Below, piece by piece: positions 55,425-64,000 of a DNA stretch of 64,000 nucleotides. The notes beneath the pieces are model-generated. The model did not search any database and had not been told where the DNA came from. It worked only from the letters and a program-made list of their open reading frames with translations. Source of the stretch: Euclidia mi. Lineage: Eukaryota; Arthropoda; Insecta; Lepidoptera; Erebidae. Position 1 is the first letter of the stretch, and every line of letters starts with the position of its first letter. The position numbers and the translations under genes were made by a program. The stretch covers positions 84,263,086 through 84,327,085 of the forward strand of contig OX123190.2 in NCBI GenBank assembly GCA_944739405.2. Reading direction: 5' to 3'.

Positions 55425-55725
55425 CTAAGGGCCGATTTTTCAATCGTCAGTTTAAAAATAACAAATCAATAAAATATAACAGTTACAAATTAAAAACTAC
55501 GGTTGTGGATAAAGTAGATCAATGATGTTACGTACTTTTCAATTTAGCCCGGTTACACTAACTGTCCAGTAAATTTTTACTGACGATTGAAAAATCAACC
55601 CTTAGGGTTGATGTTTTAATTAATTATTAATTAAACTGATGATTGAAAAATCAACCCTAAGGGTTGATTTTTATATTTTATTCTTTTGTTATCTTTTAAC
55701 TGACGATTGAAAAATCGGCTCTAAG
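55425..55725. mobile_element. MITE with repeated CAATCGTCAG-type ends
   Basis: Outer ends CTAAGGGCCGATTTTTCAAT and inverse. The same TGACGATTGAAAAATC motif also occurs twice inside (about 55580 and 55635), so two related MITEs may be nested. Confidence 0.7.
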
Positions 55726-55786
55726 TAAAATTCAAAACTTCCCTCCACATTTATTGCGAATTTAGGATTAAAATTACCGTGTCTCA

Positions 55787-56832
55787 TTGAAAATGGATTT
55801 GCATCGAGAACATTTTCGCGCTATAATTTTTTACGGTTTTAAGTGTCGCCTGAAACCGGACGAATCGTACGATAGACTTCAAATGGCATTTATGGATGCA
55901 GGCCCTTTTAAGGCAACCGTGTATCGTTGGTATAATGAATTTAAGGGCGGTCGACTAACTTTGGGGATGAAGAAAGAAGTGGTCGCCCTTTGCCGTCTGT
56001 TACGGAAGAAAACGTGTTAGCAGTGAACATTTTTATCAAAGACAATAGAACATTCCAAGAGATTCAGTATATACTGCAGATTGGATCAGGAAGCTTTCAC
56101 GAGATTCACGAGACATCTACGGGTGCGGAGGATAGTTTCACGCTGGGTGCCGCACAATCTCACCGAGGGTGGAATGGTGCCATGATATGAAAGACGAATT
56201 TGAAGCAACGAGCCTGCTTCAAATTCGTGCTCAGCGTGCATACGACATCGTTACAGGTGATGAATCCTGGATTTATCAATAGGATCCAGAAAAAAAGCGC
56301 CAGTCGACGGTTTGGGTGTTTCAAAACGAATCAACGTCTACCAAAGTAAAGCGACCTAGAAGCGGGGGGAAGATTTTGATCGCGAGCTTTTTCAATTTTA
56401 CTGGCTACTTGGTGTGAATTCCTTTACGAGACCAAAGAAGCATTAATGCGGAATGGTATACCACCAAATGCTTGGCAGAAGTTTTCACTGTTGTGAGCAA
56501 CAAGCGACCAAACACAGGGCTCCGCGGGCTACTGGTCCACCACGATAATGCAATCCACACTGCATTCAAAACGAGGGACTTCCTAGACAGCACACCGGTC
56601 AAACTCCTGGGTCACCCTCCTTACAGCCCTGACCTAGCACCGTGTGACTTATTCCCAAAAATAATAAATCAGCTCCAAGGGATATAATTTTCGTCGCCGG
56701 ACGATGCGCTCTCAGCGTTCGAGCAGGCTGTAGACACCTCTGCGGCGGACTGGAAAAAGTGTTTCGAAAACTGGTTCAGACGCATGAAACTTTGTGTAGA
56801 GGTTGATGGAGAGTACTTTGAAAAAATGTAAT
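55787..56832 (+). pseudogene. Mariner transposase pseudogene (DD34D type)
   Basis: The N-terminal frame (55793 on) reads MDLHREHFRAIIFYGFKCRL, then FKATVYRWYNEFKGGR, the helix-turn-helix DNA-binding region. Later pieces in shifted frames give TGDESWIYQ (first Asp, then an in-frame stop before DPEKKRQSTVW), LLVHHDNAIHTA (second Asp) and HPPYSPDLAPCDLF (third Asp). The frame ends EYFEKM-stop inside the palindrome. Several shifts and stops show it is inactive. A full mariner transposase is about 345 residues. Confidence 0.85.
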
Positions 56833-56870
56833 AAAAATATATATTTTTATTACATTTTTTCAAAGTACTC
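56811..56870. repeat. Perfect 60-bp palindrome without a loop
   Basis: 56811-56840 and 56841-56870 are exact reverse complements with no spacer. The left half is the end of the mariner transposase frame including its stop codon. Confidence 0.96.
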
Positions 56871-57341
56871 GTATATATCGGAATGGTCATGAGTACCGGA
56901 CGAAACGGAAGTTTGAAGATGGCGCGCTTCGACAGAGTCTAGTGTGACGTTTGCTACAGTTGAAGAAGGGGGTGACGATTGTCGTTCAACGGAGCAACAC
57001 AACTCTCACTTCTCTTGGAACTCCGGCGGACAACAAGCACCTAGAAACTGTCACTCGTTTTGGTTCAGTAATCCAATATAATTATAGTCAGAATTGTTAA
57101 TTTGATTTGGTGTTAACTTATACCAAACTGTGAAGCGTTGATACCGGCCAAAAATCAAGCAACCCGTCGTCATCAGAAGTGGCATGGACCAGCTCGACCA
57201 CAAGGCGCGTGCGAAGGCGACTGCTAACATTGCTATGGTGGTGAATCATTTGAGCTTTCAACTGCCACCGTGGTGAGTGTATTTTGTCTGTTTTTTTATT
57301 GGTACTGGCAATTTTATTTAGTGATGGTAGTTGTAAACCAT
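56871..57341. other. No recognised feature
   Basis: Between the mariner and LINE copy 2. A minus-strand frame ending at 57118 shows no domain I can name. Confidence 0.35.
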
Positions 57342-57912
57342 TCAAAAGTCAAAAGTCAAAAATCTAAATCATTTATTCATCTAGGTCACAAGGTGACGCC
57401 TATGAACGTCAAATTTCAAAATACATTACTTAATGCTTCTACATTTACATTTACTGCCCATTCGCAAAGCAATAGGTAGAACCACGAGAAAGAACGGGCA
57501 ATAAAACTCGTGGCCACTCGTTTTAATCGCCAGTGTTATGTTACATTTTTTTTTTGTAAGGAGCTGCAACTGTTTCACATTGTAATTAATTACTTGTAAA
57601 TAGTAATTAGGTACATACATAATACTTAAATAATTAATGCAGTTAGCAATTTAAGTGCTGTAGTAGCCTTCCAGTGTGAATTTTGTGTAACAGGAGCATC
57701 CACTTACGTCTTATAATGTAGGCAACTCGCGATCATGTTCAGAACTATGATGGAAATGGGTGGCCCAAAACCAACCTTTGGGTGGTGCAGAGACAATTCA
57801 AGGTAGGTGCGTAAGAGAGCCGTAATCCGAGAGCAAAACCACATATAGCTATTACTAAACATAAAGTGAATAATAACTGAAAATATAATATATACCTAAA
57901 TATCACAATATC

Positions 57913-58019
<107 letters not shown>

Positions 58020-58179
58020 ATACATATTAATTCTTATATATAAAAATATAAGTATGTGAATATAATATTCTAATAATAACAATAAAAATATATATACGTA
58101 TAGATATTCATAAATGTATATACCTAGTAATTACGATTATACAAATACACTATGAACATTCTGCCAACTGTTCAATATA

Positions 58180-58790
58180 CTACCGACGGACTCTGGCCTT
58201 GAAAAGTTCACGAGAAGAAGACATCCTGATTTCAAGAGGGAGTGCATTCCAGAGAAGGATTGACTGTATATTGAAGGAGGAATGAACAAGAGTAGAGCTA
58301 TGGGACGGACAAAGTAGAAGGAGATTATTGGTAGAGCGAAGGTCCCTATTATGACTGCTGCATAGATATTGGAATTGAGGTGTAAGATAAGTGGGAGCGT
58401 TTGAAGAATTTAAAAGAGAATAGAGAGTAGTCAGCGTCCGCAGATTACGTCGTTGACGGATAGGCAACCATCGCAATTGTGAACGATGAACGGATATGTG
58501 GTCATATTTACGGAGATTGAAAATGAATCGAATGCAATTGTTGAGAAGTCGGTCCAGTTTATTGAGCAGATCTGCATTCAAGTCGAGATAACATACATCA
58601 CCATAGTCGATGACTGGGAAAATTAGGGTTTGCACAAGCATTGTTTTCGTCTTAGTCGGGAGGAAGTTCTTTAAGCGATAGAGAGAACGCAGTGTACTCG
58701 TGACTTTCTGACTAACACTCGCTACCTGAGTGCGCCAGTCAAGGGTAGAGTCAAGGTGTAGGCCGAGATTTTTTACACTGTATATGTAAA
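58180..58790 (-). pseudogene. LINE reverse transcriptase C-terminal fragment, different family
   Basis: The frame reads SVKNLGLHLDSTLDWRTQVA, VIDYGDVCYLDLN, LDRLLNNCIRFIFNLRKYDH and SILLWNALPLEIRMSSS. These are the thumb/C-terminal blocks of Jockey/CR1-type reverse transcriptases. It is clearly a different family from the surrounding LINE, and the catalytic region is absent. Confidence 0.8.
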
Positions 58791-59071
58791 TGTAAATGTA
58801 GTAATGTAAATGTAGTAAGTTGAATGACCGAATAATACATGAATAGTTATTTAAAAGACCTAGAGATATTATATAAAAAAAGAACTGAAAAGCAAGGTAT
58901 CTATATGAATTCCGATATAGCCTAAGCCTGTCCCCATGGTGACTTATCATTTAAAATTTCCTTAATAGTGTAATAACCTCTTTGTAAAAGAAAGTTCCTA
59001 ATTGTCCGTTTGTATTTGTGCATGGGTAAATTCATTAAATCAAGAGGCAATTTGTTGAAAGTGTTTCACAT

Positions 59072-60628
59072 TCAACAAATTGCCAAAAAGTGTTTCACAA
59101 TCAAAAATCGTATACCAATCCCCGCAAATGAGTTCTGAACTTTATGTAAACGGTAGTTAGTTCCCACTAGTTTATGCTTATTCCTTGTGTTCACTTTGTG
59201 CAAATCACTATTTATGCGGTATAGAATAAAGTTTTTCTTAATGTACATTAAGTTAGCATATATATATTGCGATGCAACTGTCAATATATCTACTTCTTTA
59301 AATTTATCACGTAAAGAAATTCTAGCACCTAACTTATAAATTGCACGTATGGCCCTCTTTTGAATGATAAAAATAGTCTGTATATCAGCAGCTGTACTCC
59401 ATAACATTATACCGTAAGACATTACGCTATGAAAATAACTAAAGTAAACTAGTCGAGCTGTATCTATATCTGTGAATTCCCTAACTTTTCTAACTGCAAA
59501 CGCTGCAGAACTAAGTTTGACTGCGAGACAGGATATTTGGGCGCCCCACTGAAGCTTACTATCTAAAGTTAGACCTAAGAATACGGTTGATTCGACTAGT
59601 TGAATTGTTTCCTTATTTAAAATTATATTAGTAGGAACACTTTTTACATTAGGCAAAGAGAATTTAACACATTTCGTTTTGCTAGAATTTGGTACCAAAT
59701 TATTTGTCGAAAACCAATCTAATACTTGTGCAAGAGTGTTATTGACGGTATCAAAGTTACTTGAATTGCGATCAACTTTAAAAATTAGTGACGTATCGTC
59801 GGCAAACAAAACAATATCACATAAATTTTGAACAAAGAATGGCAAATCATTAATATATATTAAAAAAAGAAATGGACCGAGAATAAAGCCCTGTGGAACG
59901 CCCATTCCTACTGGCAAACCTATAGACCTACTCCCATTAACATCTACATATTGAATTCTATCTCTGAGGTAGCTGGCAACAAGATTGAGTGCGGTATCTC
60001 TAATACCATAAAGTTTCAATTTACGTAAAAGTGTATTATGTTCTACACAATCAAACGCCTTTGACAGGTCACAAAAAACACCAATGGCATCCTTCGAGTT
60101 TTCCCAAGCATTAAAACTATGCTTTAACAAAGTTACACCGGCAGCAACGGTGGAGCGACCCTTAGTGAAGCCATACTGCTCACTGTGAAATAAATTATTT
60201 GTGTGAAAGTGGCTCTCTAATTGATGCAAAATAATCTTTTCAAAAATTTTACTAATAGCAGGTAAGATAGAAATTGGCCGAAAATTACTAGGGTCGCTCT
60301 TGGATCCCTTAAGGGTATCACTTTACTGTGTTTTAATTAGATCAGGAAATACCCCTGTATCTACGCATCTGTTGAATATTGCAGCTAAATATGGAGCTAA
60401 GCTAGAAATAATGTGTTAAACAAGTTTAACCGAAATGCCCCATAAGTCAACAGATTTTTTATTGTTAAGTGTCTTGAATACCTTCAGTATGTCATTGGTG
60501 TCAATATATTTAAAATTAAAAAGCACATCACACTCATTCACATTGCACCTAACCAATATTTCTGCTTTGCTTGGACATGAATCTAGACAGCTGGTTGTGT
60601 TCACTGGTATGTTTATGAAGAAATTGTT
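59072..60628 (-). pseudogene. LINE copy 2 reverse transcriptase, truncated and broken
   Basis: The frame at 60229-59072 keeps KAFDCVEHNTLLRKLKLYGI and the intact catalytic box FADD (copy 1 has FTDD). The upstream part (60628-60416) is separated by a small deletion and stop near 60300-60420. The C terminus ends early near 59075. Confidence 0.85.
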
Positions 60629-61198
60629 AAGAGGCCGTTCCAAAATTCACGGACTGCGTGAATAGGTATTTTACGCCAAGCGCGCGGGCAACGCGATCGA
60701 GGTGTCAATGTGTGCGTCTGTGTAGCCCAACAAAATCTACCTTGCAGTGAACTCGCGGAGACAAAACAAATTGATACTTTGACCAATAAAATGTATGATC
60801 GTAATACAGAATTATTTCGGATAACGTATTTTGATGTTTAAATGTAATAATTCCAGGTAGATTCCATTGTTGCTGTTAAAAAACATCCGACTTCAAACAG
60901 TCGTAGAAACATGCAAAATCTCATTTACTTAGATTACAATAAATACTTATTCTAGTCATTCTGTTATAAAATCCAAAATACTGAACTGATTTCGGAAAAC
61001 TTTCTATGGGACCAATCTGGAAGTAATATCATTATAGCCCATCCTATGAAATAAAATAAATCCAAATCGGTCCATAAATGATGCATTAGTTAGGTAACAA
61101 ACATTAAAAAATATGAAAAAATAATACAGCCGAATTGTAAACCGCCTCCGTTTTGAAGTCGGTTGAAAATATTAATACACAATATAAATGAGATTTGA
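60629..61198. other. No recognised feature
   Basis: Includes a GCGCGCGGGCAACGCG patch near 60680. No exon or repeat end recognised. Confidence 0.4.
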
Positions 61199-61400
61199 GG
61201 CAGCGATAGCCGAGTGGATATACCAACAGACATGCAGAGGGTATCGGGTTCGAATCCACGGCGCGCACCAATGACTTTTCGGAGTTATGTGCGTATTGAA
61301 TTATTAATTATCGCTTGTCCCGTGCCTCGGAGAGCACGTTAAGCCGTCGGTCCCGGTTGTCATGAAGATCTTTGACAGTCGTTACAGGGCGTCAGTACAT
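61199..61400 (+). repeat. tRNA-type SINE, family B, 3'-truncated
   Basis: Head GGCAGCGATAGCCGAGTGG and B box GGGTTCGAATCCACG; stops at GTTACAGGGCGTCAGTAC without the (GAT)n tail. Confidence 0.85.
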
Positions 61401-61418
61401 AGTATAAAAATAATAGTA

Positions 61419-61545
61419 GGATAGCTTCATACAAATCGGCCGCCGCCGGTTTGAATGTACGCGTGAACGCGGCGCCGTGTACGTACGGACTTTTCATGCA
61501 CACAATCTCATAAACGAGCGCGACGAGCGCGGCGAGCGCGGATTC
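61419..61545 (-). repeat. GC-rich segment repeated at 28480-28600
   Basis: GGTTTGAATGTACGCGTGA, GGCGCCGTGTACGTACG and CACACAATCTCATAAACGAG match the inverse of 28480-28600, which lies inside an hAT-type MITE. Confidence 0.6.
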
Positions 61546-62639
61546 AATTCAATTTTAAATATTTTATTGATTCTCGCTCCCACGATTTTTCAGCAATTGA
61601 ATCAATCCACTACCCATAAAATAAGGAAAGTGCATAAACTCACATTATTCCCAAATGTTACTTTAAAGTTTAGTAATATTTGTTTTTATTTTAACCGTTA
61701 CTGTCCCACTGCTGGGCTAAGGTCTCCCGCACACTCTTCCATAAATGCCGACCTTTTGCTTTATCTTGCCAGTCAGCTAGAAAAGTATTAATCGTTTTTT
61801 CGACCTGCCCCTGTCAACACTTCTCTTTCCTCCAGTTCTACTTCTCCTTCAGGGTTGCATTGTTTGGTGATGTATGTCCAATTTCGAGATGTTTCCTACA
61901 GACATATCCTACCCATTCCTACTTTAACTTCGCTGCTTTGAAGCGCACTTTGCTGCTTTGACAGTTTTAGTCTTACACGGTACACCTAATACGCTACATT
62001 ACATGGCACGTTGGCAAACCATGAGCTAGGAATTTCGAGAATTGGTCTGGTTATTATTTTAATGTTAAATTGTCTGGTTTTATAACAATGTTTAATTATA
62101 CTATTTTTCTTCGTAACTTTTCCTACTAAGGCTTGAATGTTCATGGCATGTTAACTAATCAAAACTGTAGAAAATGTTGAGGTGTTCAAATTCAATGGTT
62201 AAATTTTGATCTATCCAATGCATAACGAATTGTAAACTGATGAAAATATATAACTTGTTTAATTTTTGTAGTATACACGTTTATTTTATTATAAGAAATA
62301 TACCTACTAACAATAAATATCTACCTACTTCAAGAGCATACCGATTCCGGAACCAGTACCGGAATGCCGGAATTGACACTCCAATATCGTAACTCAGTTC
62401 CGGAATTCAATATTCTCCGATATTACAAGCCCTAGTACTACACTGTAGGATGTCTCCAATCTGGTCAGAGAACGTCCGCCTAGGCCTTCCCCTTCGTCCA
62501 AAAATGACGTACCTAACTGCACAACGCTATCTATTGTCAACATTTAGAACTTAAATTATTTCGTTCGTCTTAATTTATTCGTTCCATTAGGTACTGATAG
62601 TTCAAACTAATACATTTATATCCTCCATCATTCCTTAGT
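61546..62639. other. Scattered repeat fragments only
   Basis: A CCCACTGCTGGGCTAAGGTC repeat fragment lies at about 61700, and 62450-62500 (CAGAGAACGTCCGCCTAGG) is the inverse of the retroelement tail at 49290. No gene seen. Confidence 0.45.
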
Positions 62640-63215
62640 TTATCCCCATGGGGGTTGAATTTATCAAAATCTTATTTAAGCGCACGTCTTCATCATAGTA
62701 GCTCTAATCTTTAAAATTTCAGTTCAATCAGTCGAAAATCTAAAAAAATTTAAACAAACTTTTTTATCCCCTTAGGGGTGGAATTTATCAAAATCCTTTC
62801 TTAGGGGATGCCCACCTCATAGTAGCTATATGCATGCAAAGTCTTAGCCCGATCGGTTTAAAATTGACAAAGTTTCATACAAACTTTCAGCCCCCATTTT
62901 ATCCCCTTAGGGGTGGAATTTATCAAAATCCTTTCTTAGGGGATGCCTACATCATGGTAGCTATAGGCATGCAAAGTCTCAGTTGGATCAGTTTAAAATT
63001 GGCAAAGTTTTATACAAACTTTCATCCCCTATTTTATCCCCTTGGGAGTAGAATTTATCAAAATCCTTTCTTAACGGATGCCTACGTCATAAAATCACCT
63101 CCATGCCAAATTTCAGTAAGATCCCTCCAGTGGTTTGGGCTGTGCGTTGATAGATCACTATGTCAGTCAGTCACCTTTGAGTTATGTATATATTTAGATA
63201 CAATTTCTGACATTC
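62640..63215. repeat. About 136-bp tandem repeat of a retroelement 3' end
   Basis: Units starting TTTTATCCCCTTAGGGGTGG occur near 62763, 62897 and 63032, with a diverged one near 62640. Each contains ATTTATCAAAATC and GGATGCC(C/T)AC. The array ends in a CCAAATTTCAGTAAGATCCC and TGTGCGTTGATAGATCA block typical of lepidopteran LINE 3' ends. Confidence 0.8.
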
Positions 63216-64000
63216 ATAAGAGTCACCTTAAGACCTAAGTGAATATAGTATTTTTGAATCTTGCAGTATTTATTTTATAAGAGCATCGATTTCGTTACCA
63301 TTATTTTATTATACATATTCAACAATAATAACTCACATCAAGAAGGGTTGGTCGCGCTATAATTACAGTGGTGTTTACAAGGCACGCACACAGACGCAGT
63401 GACGACGGCAAGCGGCACACGTCCTACCTCGATGAGCGCTCAGCGCGGTCTAAAGTTCTGTAGACGCGTACAGGATTTATATAACGATTTCTAGCTTCGT
63501 TTAAAAATTAATTTAAAATATTTCTAATCACATTTAGAAGCTGATTTTTTTTCCTAGCAAGGTATTATATCAAATCTTATTAGAGACTATTTGTTTTTTT
63601 ATTTCTTAGTGTATTTTATGTGATAAAAAATAATCCATTTAGACGTAAACTGACAAATTAATGACATTTTACGTAACATTTTTTGGTTTATTTCTGAATG
63701 AAACCAAAAATTCTGGCCCCATCATACCAAGGAGTAGGATGTTGTTATGTCGTATATGCATTTAAAAGTTAATTACTCACATAATTTTCGATGTCATGGA
63801 CCATCGCGTAATGCTCATAAAATGATTTCTTCAAAACATGCTTTGCGGAAACTTGATTTTTCCGTTGTAGGTAATTAAACACTTATTTTTACTCCCATAG
63901 TACCATAGTAGACTAAGTGATCTAATAGTATCATCGTTCATTTCTTAATTTGTTGATATATCTAAGTCACAATCACTATCTCCGCGCGTGTTAACCGCTA
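63216..64000. other. No recognised feature
   Basis: AT-rich sequence to the window end. A short GC-rich patch lies at 63384-63440. The next ZAD gene exon was not found here. Confidence 0.4.

Larger units (their letters stand above)
55336..56870 (+). mobile_element. Mariner element, degenerate, with a MITE inside
   Basis: The left side starts ACCAGGTCACTCAAAAAGTA followed by a typical mariner leader. A MITE (55425-55725) interrupts it, then the transposase follows to 56832. The right end is replaced by the inverted half of a 60-bp palindrome, so no right inverted repeat was found. Confidence 0.75.

Noticed and set aside
57118..57345. 75-codon minus-strand frame (…LVVELVHATSDDDGLLDF)
   Set aside because: Looks repeat-derived but I could not name a family, and the plus strand shows nothing; left unassigned.
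62834..63238. 134-codon frame with a 45-residue internal repeat
   Set aside because: The repeat in the peptide is the tandem DNA repeat of a retroelement 3' end.

Overview
This window looks like a gene-poor, transposon-rich stretch of a lepidopteran (moth or butterfly) nuclear genome. The evidence is spliced genes with GT/AG introns, many tRNA-type SINEs ending in (GAT)n, small Helitrons with TC...CTAG ends, hAT, piggyBac and mariner relics, and CR1/Jockey-like LINEs. Nothing bacterial, no operon and no CRISPR array was seen.

Five host genes can be supported. From left to right: (1) the 5' part of a verprolin/WIP gene (Vrp1, minus strand, exons 9560-9209 and 5649-5282; the rest lies beyond the left edge); (2) an intronless gene for a DPY30-motif coiled-coil protein (14304-12373, minus); (3) the 26S proteasome lid subunit Rpn6/PSMD11 (24483-25745, plus, no intron); (4) a complete 11-exon gene for the DNA end-resection factor CtIP/RBBP8 (42149 down to 28812, minus, 543 codons), assembled here exon by exon with matching splice phases; (5) the first three coding exons of a ZAD zinc-finger transcription factor (46422-54964, plus; its DNA-binding fingers should lie beyond the right edge). 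PSMD11 and CtIP converge; CtIP and the ZAD gene diverge across about 4.3 kb of nested repeats.

Region by region: 1-5.3 kb is probably a Vrp1 intron holding a 2.16-kb hAT relic with a perfect 8-bp target duplication. 5.3-9.6 kb is Vrp1 with a foldback MITE in intron 1. 10-12.3 kb is a SINE cluster. 12.4-14.7 kb is the DPY30 gene with a cluster of GTTTAC motifs upstream. 15-19.2 kb is a LINE copy. 20.4-24 kb holds LINE and Penelope-like fragments and a 2.26-kb inverted repeat. 24.5-26.6 kb is PSMD11. 28.3-42.1 kb is CtIP, whose introns hold Helitrons, SINEs (one of them a mobilised chimera) and hAT MITEs. 42.2-46.1 kb is a MITE cluster broken by a 1.4-kb Helitron. 46.1-55 kb is the ZAD gene, with transposons nested three deep in its 8-kb intron. 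55-64 kb holds a mariner pseudogene ending in a 60-bp perfect palindrome, a second LINE copy with another LINE nested inside it, and a 3'-type tandem repeat.

The most interesting signals are the repeated SPxK/(T)Q motif block in CtIP, the chimeric SINE with its own target duplication, the big inverted repeat carrying different Helitrons at the same point of its two arms, and a recurring class of short perfect hairpins that look like templated inverted duplications. All gene identities come from reading translations by eye; no database search was run.
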